Positions 1 to 6,532 of a stretch of 39,770 nt of DNA are shown piece by piece. This stretch comes from Pseudomonadota bacterium (lineage in GTDB: Bacteria; Pseudomonadota; Gammaproteobacteria; UBA1113): the NCBI GenBank assembly GCA_021781965.1, contig JAJXVU010000021.1, positions 1 to 39,770 on the forward strand, in the 5' to 3' direction. The position numbers and the translations under genes are program-made. Below the pieces are notes generated by a model. That model was not told the DNA's origin. It made no database searches and worked only from the letters and a program-made list of their open reading frames with translations. Numbering within the stretch: the stretch's first letter is position 1; every line of letters begins with the position of its first letter.

Positions 1-1
1 T

Positions 2-706
2 TTTGGGGAGATTAGCCCTTGGGCCATATTAAGAGCCGTTCAACCCGCTACGCTGGATCCAAACTGCAATTTTGCAGACGTTGAGCACTTTCTATCGGAA
101 CTAGGCTGGCGAGAATTTTCTTATTATTTGCTTTACCATGTTCCTTCCCTGCCCCAGAAGAACTTTAAAAATGATTTTGACGCCTTTCCCTGGCACAATG
201 ACAAAGCATTATTAGCCTGCTGGCAAAAGGGGCTAACAGGCTACCCTATCATTGATGCCGGAATGAGAGAGCTATGGGCAACAGGATATATGCACAATAG
301 AGTAAGAATGATTGTGGCCTCTTTTCTCACCAAAGGCCTATTCATCGATTGGCGATTGGGGGCAGATTGGTTTTTAGACACCTTAGTGGATGCTGATTTA
401 GCCAATAACAGTAGCGCCTGGCAATGGGTTGCGGGCTGTGGTGCCGATGCCGCGCCTTATTTTCGCATTTTTAATCCGGTCCTCCAAAGCCAGAAATTTG
501 ATCCACACGGAACTTATATTCGTCACTGGGTTCCTGAGCTTATTTCCTTAAAAAATGATGCACTTCATGCGCCTTGGGAAGCGCCTGATTCAACAGCGAT
601 TTATACCCAAACAAATTATCCAAGACCTATAATTAATCACAGTGAAACTCGCACCAAAGCATTGCATTATTATAGTCAACTTAAGAACAGTAATTTGGGG
701 AAATGA
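2..706 (+). CDS. phrB: Deoxyribodipyrimidine photolyase, C-terminal part (5' end outside window)
   Basis: The frame is open from the first base of the window, so only the last 234 residues of a roughly 470-residue protein are present. It is the FAD-binding helical domain of a class I (CPD-type) photolyase, which uses blue light and reduced FAD to split pyrimidine dimers in DNA. The family landmarks are visible in order: the SELGWREF block, AFPW, the GYPIIDAGMREL block, GYMHNRVRMI, the ANNSSAWQW segment with the Asn and Trp that in the E. coli enzyme lie beside FAD and in the electron-transfer chain, and DAAPYFRIFNP. A TTG inside the frame at 128 is not a real start, because family similarity continues upstream of it. 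The stop is TGA at 704-706. The antenna domain is not visible, so I cannot say which second chromophore it binds. Confidence 0.93.
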   Translation, partial: FGEISPWAILRAVQPATLDPNCNFADVEHFLSELGWREFSYYLLYHVPSLPQKNFKNDFDAFPWHNDKALLACWQKGLTGYPIIDAGMRELWATGYMHNRVRMIVASFLTKGLFIDWRLGADWFLDTLVDADLANNSSAWQWVAGCGADAAPYFRIFNPVLQSQKFDPHGTYIRHWVPELISLKNDALHAPWEAPDSTAIYTQTNYPRPIINHSETRTKALHYYSQLKNSNLGK

Positions 707-779
707 TACGTTCAAACAACTCGATTGATTGGTTTTATGGCTTAGCGTCTATTGTTTGTGCTTTGTTTAGAAAGCGCTC

Positions 780-808
780 TTGTTTTCTACCTCAAAATAT
801 GGTGCAAT
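780..808 (+). promoter_or_regulatory. Probable sigma70 promoter of the SRP RNA gene
   Basis: TTGTTT (780-785) and TGCAAT (803-808) are separated by 17 bp. Initiation would fall near 815-820, just ahead of the first paired base of the SRP RNA at 823. The -10 box matches only four of six consensus bases, so this rests mostly on position. Confidence 0.4.
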
Positions 809-821
809 AGCTCCTCTTTTA

Positions 822-930
822 TGGTAGTTTGCCTATCCATCTACGACAATACGCTGCAAACCCCGCCAGACTCGGAAGAGAGCAACGGTAGTGGTTGAAT
901 TGTGTGCAGATTGTGGTGGGTGAACTGCCC
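822..930 (+). ncRNA. ffs: Signal recognition particle 4.5S RNA
   Basis: This is the small bacterial SRP RNA, which binds Ffh and directs ribosomes making membrane proteins to FtsY. The signature Ffh-binding region is at about 861-890: CCCCGCCAG, then a CTC-GGAA-GAG tetraloop hairpin (871-880), then AGCAACGGTAG, the usual asymmetric loop. The two ends pair: GGTAGTTTGCC (823-833) with GGTGAACTGCC (919-929) gives 11 consecutive pairs including G-U pairs. The apical stem differs from that of E. coli but keeps its pairing, which supports a working RNA. The gene sits directly upstream of dnaX, a common place for ffs in gammaproteobacteria. The exact ends are uncertain by a few bases. Confidence 0.9.
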
Positions 931-955
931 TCATTAACAAAAACGGTGTAATTTT

Positions 956-2068
956 ATGCCAAGTCATGTCTTAGCGCGTAAATGGCGTCCCCAATCCTTT
1001 ATAGAAGTCGTAGGCCAACCCGCTATTGTGCAAGCTTTAACGCATGCTTTACAAAGTGGCCGTTTGCATCACGCCTATTTATTCAGCGGCACTCGTGGTA
1101 TAGGCAAGACTTCACTGGCTAGACTATTGGCAAAATGTTTGTCTTGTGTACAAGGGCCTACGGTTACGCCGTGTGGTCTATGCAATCCCTGTTTGGCCAT
1201 CGCTCAAGGTAATTATTTAGATCTATTAGAAATAGACGCCGCTTCCCGTACCAAGGTTGAAGATACGCGTGAACTATTAGAAAGCGTGCAATACCCGCCT
1301 ATTATGGGTCGCTATAAAATTATTTTAATAGACGAAGTGCATATGCTCTCCGGCCACAGTTTTAATGCCTTATTAAAAACGCTAGAAGAACCGCCTAAAC
1401 ATGTTATCTTTTTATTAGCCACGACCGAACCCGAAAAATTGCCGAATACCGTGTTATCGCGTTGCTTACATTTCACCTTAAAACCATTGAGCAGCGATGC
1501 CCTAAGCCACCATTTTAGCCATATTTTACAGCAAGAAAATATTATATTTGAGCCTAATGCGATTGCTTTAATTGCCCGATCTGCTCGAGGGAGCGTGCGC
1601 GATGGTTTGAGCTTATTAGAGCGTTGTATTGCTTTTTGTGGTGACAATATCACCGTAGCTAAAGTCAGTGAATTATTGGGTTTAGCCGATAGCCACAGCG
1701 TACAATTGCTCTTAGATTCCTTGTTGCAAAACGATGCTGTCAGCGGTTTGACTGTGATTCGTCAACTTGCCGAAAAAGGTGTTGATTTTAGCGAAGTGCT
1801 AGAAACGTTCATGACATTATTGCATCAATTGGCACTACAACAAGCATTAGAAAAAAACAATTCCGCTGCTATGAGCGCTGAACGCATACAGTTATATTAT
1901 CAAATCGCCCTGATGGGACGGCGCGATCTGGCACTCGCTCCCGATCAGCAAATGGGGTTTGAAATGCTATACATCCGCTTATTGGCGTTCCAACCTTGGC
2001 AGGATGATAGTGATATCTTCCCTACCGTAAAAAAAAAACTTTTGAACCCAGCGACCAATCCCCTATAG
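956..2068 (+). CDS. dnaX: DNA polymerase III subunit gamma (zero-frame product of dnaX)
   Basis: Read without frameshifting, dnaX ends ten residues after the A run, giving a 370-residue protein. It holds the AAA+ motor and the oligomerisation domain III but lacks the tau-specific region. This corresponds to the E. coli gamma subunit, which is 431 residues, so the cut here comes earlier and lies almost at the end of domain III. No clear ribosome-binding site precedes the ATG at 956. The start was chosen because MPSHVLARKWRP matches the usual N-terminus (R-K-W/Y-R-P) of the family. Confidence 0.85.
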   Translation: MPSHVLARKWRPQSFIEVVGQPAIVQALTHALQSGRLHHAYLFSGTRGIGKTSLARLLAKCLSCVQGPTVTPCGLCNPCLAIAQGNYLDLLEIDAASRTKVEDTRELLESVQYPPIMGRYKIILIDEVHMLSGHSFNALLKTLEEPPKHVIFLLATTEPEKLPNTVLSRCLHFTLKPLSSDALSHHFSHILQQENIIFEPNAIALIARSARGSVRDGLSLLERCIAFCGDNITVAKVSELLGLADSHSVQLLLDSLLQNDAVSGLTVIRQLAEKGVDFSEVLETFMTLLHQLALQQALEKNNSAAMSAERIQLYYQIALMGRRDLALAPDQQMGFEMLYIRLLAFQPWQDDSDIFPTVKKKLLNPATNPL

Positions 2069-2478
2069 AATCAGCACCCATAGAATTTGCTGCTGTAGCG
2101 TGGGATGAACTCTATCCTAAACTCAATTTAAGTGGCTTATGCGCATTATTAGCAAACCACTGTGCCTTGCTGACAAGATTAGACAATCATTGGCATTTTG
2201 CCCTTCATCAAGAACACAGCGCCTTACACGATAAACAGCAAGAAACCCTACTGGCTGATGCCCTAGGCCAGCATTTTAATACCAAGATAGTCGTTTCCAT
2301 TGAAATCGTAACCGAAACTATTGCCACGCCCGAAAAAGCACAGCATCAAAAGGCAAGTGCCGCTTTGGTCAACGCTCACGAGACCTTACAGCAAAACCCG
2401 CACTTTAGGCAGATTTTGGAACAGTTTCATGCTACAATAGTTCCCGGCTCAATAGTGAGCCTAGAACATGATAACTAA
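956..2478 (+). CDS. dnaX: DNA polymerase III subunit tau (needs a -1 shift at an A10 run)
   Basis: This is the clamp-loader ATPase and polymerase-organising subunit of DNA polymerase III. The first 361 residues carry AAA+ domains I-III: Walker A GTRGIGKTS, a four-Cys zinc module (CLSC...CGLCNPC), Walker B/DEVH, a sensor region with ATTEPEKLP, and the SRC motif. The zero frame stops at 2068. The -1 frame is open from the A run (2029-2038) to 2478 and encodes 146 residues resembling the tau C-terminal domain that binds the polymerase alpha subunit. A shift at the A run would join them into a 507-residue protein. In E. coli the same gene makes gamma and tau by ribosomal frameshifting, and in Thermus by transcriptional slippage. 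The linker between domains III and V is short. A true disabling frameshift is unlikely, because the downstream frame is intact and protein-like, but cannot be excluded by eye. Confidence 0.85.
2029..2038 (+). promoter_or_regulatory. A10 slippage site in dnaX
   Basis: Ten consecutive A residues, read as part of GTA followed by three AAA codons, stand where the zero frame must change to -1 to reach the tau C-terminus. I see no strong stem-loop right after the run and no Shine-Dalgarno-like sequence at the usual distance before it, both of which assist the E. coli ribosomal site. A run this long would support RNA polymerase slippage on its own, so transcriptional slippage is my preferred reading. 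Confidence 0.7.
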
Positions 2479-2494
2479 ATGAGGTTTATAAAAA

Positions 2495-2842
2495 ATGAGC
2501 GATAATTTATCAAAATTAATGCAACAAGCTAAAGATCTACAAGCCAACATGAAAAAAGCCCAAGATGAGCTTGCTGCCATGATATTGGTCGGTGCTGCTG
2601 GTGGCGATATGGTACAAATTTCTTTAAACGGCTTACATTATTCTAAAAAAGTAGTACTCAGTGCCGCTGCGGTACCAGGCATGACAGCCGAAAATATCAA
2701 GTTATTGGAAGTGATGATCGCGGCTGCCATCAATGACGCTACGGCTAAAATTGAAAAACGTTCCCGCGAAAAATTGTCTGCCTTGGCGGGTAATTTGGGA
2801 TCGCTCCCTGAAGGGTTCGGTGGTATGGGTGATAGCAACTAA
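2495..2842 (+). CDS. ybaB: Nucleoid-associated protein, YbaB/EbfC family
   Basis: A small dimeric DNA-binding protein of 115 residues (family members are about 105-115). The N-terminal helix [20 protein letters not shown] with its regular heptads, the central block with [11 protein letters not shown], and the C-terminal [20 protein letters not shown] are typical. The C-terminus is rich in Gly and Met. A GAGG ribosome-binding site lies 11 bp before the ATG. It sits between dnaX and recR, the standard gammaproteobacterial order, probably as one transcript. Confidence 0.93.
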   Translation: MSDNLSKLMQQAKDLQANMKKAQDELAAMILVGAAGGDMVQISLNGLHYSKKVVLSAAAVPGMTAENIKLLEVMIAAAINDATAKIEKRSREKLSALAGNLGSLPEGFGGMGDSN

Positions 2843-2850
2843 GGAATAGT

Positions 2851-3447
2851 ATGAGTTTTAGTCCGCTCATAGACAAATTAATAGCACAGCTGCGCTTTTT
2901 ACCCGGTGTAGGGCCAAAATCGGCGCAGCGCATGGCTTTTCAATTATTAGCGCGGAATCGTCCCGCCGGTAAACAATTAGCCGAAGCTTTGCTGGCAGCA
3001 ATGAGCGAAGTCGGTCATTGTGATTTATGTCGAACGTTCAGTGAAGCAGCACGTTGCCAATTGTGCGCTAATCCTAGGCGCGATCAACGTGTATTGTGTG
3101 TAGTTGAATCCCCTGCAGATCTACTGGCCATCGAGCAAACCGGTTTTCATGGCTTATATTTTGTATTGATGGGTCATCTGTCACCTTTAGACGGTATTGG
3201 TCCGGAACAATTGGGCTTAGGATTATTAAAACAACGTTTTCAAAGCGAAGACCTAGGTGAATTGATCATCGCTACCAACCCCACGGTAGAAGGCGAAGCC
3301 ACGGCCCATTACATACACGAATTAAGTCTACCTTATCAGCTACGCGTTACGCGCATTGCCCACGGCGTACCTTTAGGCGGTGAATTGGAATTTATCGACG
3401 GTGGCACCTTAGCGCGGGCATTAGCAAGTCGTGAAATTTTAACCTAA
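2851..3447 (+). CDS. recR: Recombination mediator protein RecR
   Basis: RecR works with RecO (and RecF) to load RecA on gapped DNA. The 198 residues match the usual length. An N-terminal helix-hairpin-helix ([14 protein letters not shown]) is followed by a zinc finger with C57, C60, C69 and C72, and then a Toprim domain beginning [12 protein letters not shown]. The C-terminal block [16 protein letters not shown] is characteristic. It starts 8 bp after the ybaB stop, with AGGAAT just upstream, so it is almost certainly cotranscribed with ybaB. Confidence 0.95.
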   Translation: MSFSPLIDKLIAQLRFLPGVGPKSAQRMAFQLLARNRPAGKQLAEALLAAMSEVGHCDLCRTFSEAARCQLCANPRRDQRVLCVVESPADLLAIEQTGFHGLYFVLMGHLSPLDGIGPEQLGLGLLKQRFQSEDLGELIIATNPTVEGEATAHYIHELSLPYQLRVTRIAHGVPLGGELEFIDGGTLARALASREILT

Positions 3448-3473
3448 ATTTAAAAAAATCACCCATCTTGGTG

Positions 3474-3502
3474 TTGACATTATTTTAGAATTAGATCAAA
3501 CT
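3474..3502 (+). promoter_or_regulatory. Promoter of the Ala/Lys-rich exported protein gene
   Basis: A perfect -35 TTGACA (3474-3479) is followed after 17 bp by a weak -10 CAAACT (3497-3502). The same -35 and a similar spacer occur upstream of the next small gene (3945-3973), which supports the assignment. The transcript would have a leader of about 65 nt before the ATG at 3576. Confidence 0.6.
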
Positions 3503-3575
3503 AGTTGCACTCGGATCCGTTGAACGACGTCTGAGAAGTTTTTTAATTGTAAATAAAATATATCAGGAGACTATT

Positions 3576-3830
3576 ATGTTCAAGAAAAGTTTAGTGGCAT
3601 TTGCCTTGGTTTTAGCTTGTACCGCAGGTTTTGCTGCTACTACTACCGATTCTTCATCCAATGCTATGCCAGCAGCAACTGCGATGTCCTCTGCTGACGC
3701 TTCAGCAAAACCAGCAGCAAAAGCACCAGCAGCAAAAAAAGAGAAGAAAAGCAACGATGCAGCTAAACCTGCAGCGAAAGATGCCGCAGCACCTGCAGCG
3801 AAAGATGCCGCAGCACCTGCAGCGAATTAA
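3576..3830 (+). CDS. Small Ala/Lys-rich exported protein, unknown function
   Basis: An 84-residue protein. Residues 1-20 form a clear signal peptide: a KK start, a hydrophobic core ending ACTAGFA, and a likely cleavage after the Ala of GFAA. The mature part is low complexity, made almost only of Ala, Lys, Ser, Asp and Pro, with a basic patch KKEKKS in the middle. It ends in a tandem repeat of the eight-residue unit AKDAAAPA, which is a 24-bp DNA repeat. A strong ribosome-binding site, AGGAG, lies about 9 bp before the ATG. I do not recognise a family beyond Ala-rich low-complexity periplasmic proteins. Another long frame overlaps on the same strand but has no signal peptide or ribosome-binding site. 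The next gene is built the same way. Confidence 0.7.
   Translation: MFKKSLVAFALVLACTAGFAATTTDSSSNAMPAATAMSSADASAKPAAKAPAAKKEKKSNDAAKPAAKDAAAPAAKDAAAPAAN
3770..3827 (+). repeat. 24-bp tandem repeat within the Ala/Lys-rich gene
   Basis: The unit containing GCGAAAGATGCCGCAGCACC is present twice in full, with a partial third copy at the left edge (CCTGCAGCG after AAA). It encodes AKDAAAPA. Identical units at the DNA level point to recent duplication and make copy number likely to vary between strains. Confidence 0.75.
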
Positions 3831-3842
3831 GCTACTCCAGCA

Positions 3843-3866
3843 TACTGGCCCTGCAGAGGGCCAGTA
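3843..3866 (+). terminator. Hairpin after the Ala/Lys-rich gene
   Basis: TACTGGCCCT (3843-3852) pairs perfectly with AGGGCCAGTA (3857-3866) around a four-base loop, 12 bp after the stop. There is no T tract after it, so it may be a 3' end-protecting hairpin or an imperfect terminator. The same stem core occurs after the next gene at 4333-4356. Confidence 0.6.
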
Positions 3867-3944
3867 CTCCATAATAAATCCTATACTCTCTTTAACCTTA
3901 ATTTTATGAATGATTCCTATTTTGGCTTAAACTTAATCGCCCGG

Positions 3945-3973
3945 TTGACAGTTGTTTAAAATTAGACCATAAT
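3945..3973 (+). promoter_or_regulatory. Promoter of the Pro-rich exported protein gene
   Basis: TTGACA (3945-3950) and CATAAT (3968-3973) are separated by 17 bp, a near-consensus sigma70 promoter. The region aligns by eye with that at 3474-3502, sharing TTGACA and a spacer with TTTaAATTAGA. This suggests that the two units arose by duplication. Confidence 0.75.
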
Positions 3974-4048
3974 TATAGAGCCCAGATCTGCTCAGCAAGC
4001 TTTCTGGGGCGGTTTTAATCACTAGAAACATTAAGAGGATTTTTAACC

Positions 4049-4300
4049 ATGAATAACATCAAAAAAGGCTTGGTCATACTGAGCTTGGCTTCGGTTTGTG
4101 TCGCTGGGTTTGCGGCTGCTAAACCAGAACAAAAACTACCACAATCAACTCCACAACCAGTAGCGCAACGACCAGCACCAACACCAGTAGCAGTAGCGCC
4201 AAAACCAACGCCAGTAACAGTAGTACCAAAACCAGTACCAGTACCAGCACCAGTGCCAGTACCAGTACCACCAAAACCAGTAAAATCACCACTACACTAG
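4049..4300 (+). CDS. Small Pro-rich exported protein, unknown function
   Basis: An 83-residue protein with an N-terminal signal peptide (residues 1 to about 22; NNIKK followed by a hydrophobic stretch ending AGFAA). The mature part is dominated by Pro, Val, Lys and Ala, with repeated KP and PVPVP units, so it is expected to be extended and basic. AGAGGA lies about 10 bp before the ATG. Pro/Lys-rich segments of this kind occur in TonB-like periplasm-spanning linkers, but no membrane anchor or folded domain follows here. It shares gene architecture, promoter sequence and 3' hairpin with the gene at 3576-3830, while the mature parts differ completely. I do not recognise a function. Confidence 0.68.
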   Translation: MNNIKKGLVILSLASVCVAGFAAAKPEQKLPQSTPQPVAQRPAPTPVAVAPKPTPVTVVPKPVPVPAPVPVPVPPKPVKSPLH

Positions 4301-4331
4301 GGATGGCATCGCTAAGTAAGCTGGCTTAACC

Positions 4332-4357
4332 ACACTGGCCCTTCTCAGGGCCAGTGT
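4332..4357. terminator. Hairpin between the Pro-rich gene and fis, possibly bidirectional
   Basis: ACACTGGCCCT (4332-4342) pairs with AGGGCCAGTGT (4347-4357) over 11 bp with a TCTC loop. It lies between the end of the Pro-rich gene (+) and the end of fis (-, stop at 4370), so it could serve both transcripts. No long T tract follows on either strand. The nine-base stem core ACTGGCCCT is identical to that at 3844-3852. Confidence 0.55.
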
Positions 4358-4369
4358 TCGAATCGAATG

Positions 4370-4672
4370 CTAGTCGCGTTGCTTACCTACGTGTGTAGTG
4401 TCAAAGTACTCGGCTAGTTTTTTACGCAAGGTACCACGGCTGATACCCAAGACGCGTGCGGCTTTAGATTGATTGCCGCGTACATAGCGCATAATGCTTT
4501 CAATCATTGGTTTTTCAATTTCTGCCATTAATTTTTGGTATAAATTATCGGGTTGTTGATTTCCCAACAAGGCAAAGTAGCGATCTAACACCTCATTCAC
4601 TTGATGTCCTAAACCATGGGCTTGATTTTGGCTTTTCTGCTGAATCGATGCAATTTCTTCCGTGCTCATCAT
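4370..4672 (-). CDS. fis: DNA-binding protein Fis family
   Basis: A 100-residue Fis homologue, a nucleoid protein that bends DNA and controls growth-phase and stable-RNA promoters. The C-terminal half is diagnostic: EIEKPMIESIMRYVRGNQSK, then the helix-turn-helix AARVLGISRGTLRKKLAEYF (about residues 66-90), close to E. coli Fis. The frame is open further upstream, but AGGAG lies 10 bp before the ATG at 4672, so I place the start there and not at the TTG at 4693. In E. coli fis follows dusB; here it stands alone, convergent with the Pro-rich gene. Legionella carries several Fis paralogues, so this may be one of a set. Confidence 0.9.
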   Translation of the reverse strand: MMSTEEIASIQQKSQNQAHGLGHQVNEVLDRYFALLGNQQPDNLYQKLMAEIEKPMIESIMRYVRGNQSKAARVLGISRGTLRKKLAEYFDTTHVGKQRD

Positions 4673-4933
4673 AAGAGTTTGGCTCCTATACAATCTAGTT
4701 CATACTTCCCTACTTCGATACGCTTGTATAAAAGCAGGACACAATAATACACTTCCTACAAAAACAGGATGTGAATCTTTTTGGCCATAATTTGTGCGGC
4801 TAACTGACCAGGGCTACAAGTTACCATTCCGAATCCAAATAATCAATACTTTTTGTGAAAAATATCAACATTTTTTAGCGCATGAATAAACCGCTTTTGT
4901 AAGCATCAGAACCATGCCAACAGTATCGGATTA

Positions 4934-4942
4934 TGCTATACT
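4934..4942 (+). promoter_or_regulatory. Extended -10 promoter ahead of the repeat element and miaB
   Basis: TGCTATACT (4934-4942) is an extended -10 box (TGn plus TATACT). No good -35 lies at the right distance, which is usual for extended -10 promoters. Initiation would fall near 4949, at the first base of the inverted-repeat element at 4949-5061. The miaB transcript would then begin with the whole folded element. The 428-bp gap 4673-5100 otherwise shows only AT-rich sequence and the probable fis promoter region. Confidence 0.5.
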
Positions 4943-4948
4943 ATACCC

Positions 4949-5061
4949 TTCGCAGTTGACTCTTAGGCTTTGTTGCCTACGCCCATCTCGCACTAGTATA
5001 TGACAGAGTACGTCACTCTTGCTGCGCTAGAGCTAGTCTTCTACCCTAAGAGTCAACTGCT
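4949..5061. repeat. Inverted-repeat element, copy 1 (113 bp)
   Basis: The ends GCAGTTGACTCTTAGG (4952-4967) and CCTAAGAGTCAACTGC (5045-5060) are perfect 16-bp inverted repeats. Smaller stems lie inside: TAGGC/GCCTA around TTTGTT, and TGAC/GTCA around AGAGTAC. A second copy lies at 39224-39337, about 88% identical by hand alignment, with 36 identical bases in the centre (4983-5018 here). There is no coding frame. It resembles a MITE or a structured RNA element; no target-site duplication is obvious. It ends 39 bp before the miaB start. Confidence 0.85.
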
Positions 5062-5100
5062 AGGAGTATATGCGCCGATAATTAACAAACCGAGTGGTCA

Positions 5101-6450
5101 ATGCCTGATAGTACTATTATCCCACATAAAATGAATAAAGTGTTCATTCTCACCCACGGCTGCCAAATGAATGTCTACGATTCGGACAAAATGCTGGCCG
5201 TTTTGCGTGATAAAAAAGACATGGAAATAACTACAGATCCCAACGAAGCCGATTTATTGCTCATCAATACCTGTTCCATACGCGACAAGGCGGAAGAAAA
5301 AATGTTTTCTGAGCTAGGCCGTTGGCGTGAATTTAAAGAAAATAATCCGCATGTGCTCATCGCTGTGGGTGGCTGTGTAGCCAGCCAAGAAGGCGAAGCC
5401 ATAGTTAAACGCGCCCCTTATGTCGATGTCATCTTTGGCCCGCAAACACTCCACCGTTTGCCGCAGTTAATAGACCAACGGAATGCTACACGCAAAGCTG
5501 CTGTAGATGTGACTTTTCCAGAAATTGAAAAATTCGATTGCCTACCCGAACCCAAAGCTAATGGCGTTACTGCCTTTGTGTCTATTATGGAAGGCTGTAA
5601 TAAGTACTGTAGCTATTGTATAGTTCCTTATACTCGCGGCGAAGAAATCAGTCGCCCCTTTGATGACATATTAGCAGAAGTTGCTTCGTTAGCCGAGCAA
5701 GGCGTTAAGGAAATTACTTTACTAGGGCAAAATGTCAACGATTATCGTGGCCCTATGCACAACGGTTCTACTGCCGATCTAGCCCTGTTGATTCGTTACA
5801 TCGCGGCTTTAGATAACATTAAGCGCATTCGCTTTAGCACTTCTCATCCATCGGCCTTTGGCGATGATTTAATAGCTGCTTATAAAGACATTAACAAGTT
5901 AGCCAATCACTTGCATCTACCTGTACAAAGTGGCTCTAACCGTATTTTGAAAATGATGAAACGCGACTATACTGCAGAAAGCTTTATTGAACGCTGCCAA
6001 CAATTAAAAGCGATACGTCCTGATATTTCTATTTCATCCGATTTTATCGTGGGCTTTCCCGGTGAAACGGACGATGATTTCATTGCCACTTTGGATTTAA
6101 TACAAGCTGTGGGTTTCGATCAATCCTTTAGCTTCATTTATAGTCCACGCCCAGGCACACCTGCCGCTAAATTACATGACGGCATTGACATGGAAACTAA
6201 AAAGCAACGCTTAAAAATACTGCAAGAGCGGATTCAACTACAGGCACAAGCCATTAGCCAGGCCATGGTAGACACTATAGTACCTATACTGGTCGTAGGC
6301 CATGCCAGGAAAGATAACACAGAATTGAGCGGCCGCAGTGAAAATAACCGCATTGTTAATTTTAATGGGTCCAAGGAGTTAATTGGCCAAGTGGTGCCGG
6401 TACGCATCAGCGCTTGTTTGCGCAATTCATTGCGCGGCGAATTGATTTAA
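5101..6450 (+). CDS. miaB: tRNA-2-methylthio-N6-dimethylallyladenosine synthase MiaB
   Basis: A radical-SAM methylthiotransferase that converts i6A37 to ms2i6A37 in tRNAs reading UNN codons. The 449 residues show the three domains: an N-terminal UPF0004 domain with cluster cysteines C21, C58 and C92, the radical-SAM motif CNKYCSYC with C166, C170 and C173, and a C-terminal TRAM domain ending near [12 protein letters not shown]. The ATG at 5101 has a GAG six bases upstream. An alternative ATG at 5131 ([14 protein letters not shown]) matches the usual family N-terminus, so the first ten residues are uncertain. It heads the miaB-phoH-ybeY-corC cluster. Confidence 0.95.
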   Translation: MPDSTIIPHKMNKVFILTHGCQMNVYDSDKMLAVLRDKKDMEITTDPNEADLLLINTCSIRDKAEEKMFSELGRWREFKENNPHVLIAVGGCVASQEGEAIVKRAPYVDVIFGPQTLHRLPQLIDQRNATRKAAVDVTFPEIEKFDCLPEPKANGVTAFVSIMEGCNKYCSYCIVPYTRGEEISRPFDDILAEVASLAEQGVKEITLLGQNVNDYRGPMHNGSTADLALLIRYIAALDNIKRIRFSTSHPSAFGDDLIAAYKDINKLANHLHLPVQSGSNRILKMMKRDYTAESFIERCQQLKAIRPDISISSDFIVGFPGETDDDFIATLDLIQAVGFDQSFSFIYSPRPGTPAAKLHDGIDMETKKQRLKILQERIQLQAQAISQAMVDTIVPILVVGHARKDNTELSGRSENNRIVNFNGSKELIGQVVPVRISACLRNSLRGELI

Positions 6451-6532
6451 TAATAATGTTTATATGAATATTTGGTATAGCCATGAAACTGCTATAATTA
6501 AAGTACCCAGCCTTATTAACGATTGGTGAAGA

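Noticed and set aside
1312..1653. A 113-codon frame on the - strand inside dnaX
   Set aside because: It lies wholly inside a well-conserved AAA+ gene, has no ribosome-binding site or recognisable motif, and is a mirror of dnaX codon use.
3631..3909. A 92-codon frame rich in Gln and Leu overlapping the Ala/Lys-rich gene
   Set aside because: It arises from the repeat-rich GCAGCA sequence read in another frame. The overlapping frame has the signal peptide, promoter and ribosome-binding site.
3843..4357. The two ACTGGCCCT hairpins as ends of a mobile element flanking the Pro-rich gene
   Set aside because: Each hairpin is a self-contained palindrome after a stop codon, with no target duplication or transposase. 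Duplication of whole gene units explains them better.
4673..4693. Longer Fis N-terminus starting at TTG
   Set aside because: The extra codons contain the AGGAG ribosome-binding site for the ATG at 4672.
4949..5061. A cis-acting riboswitch or T-box before miaB
   Set aside because: A second copy lies in an unrelated setting near secG and the tRNA, and no known riboswitch core was recognised, so a dispersed repeat fits better.
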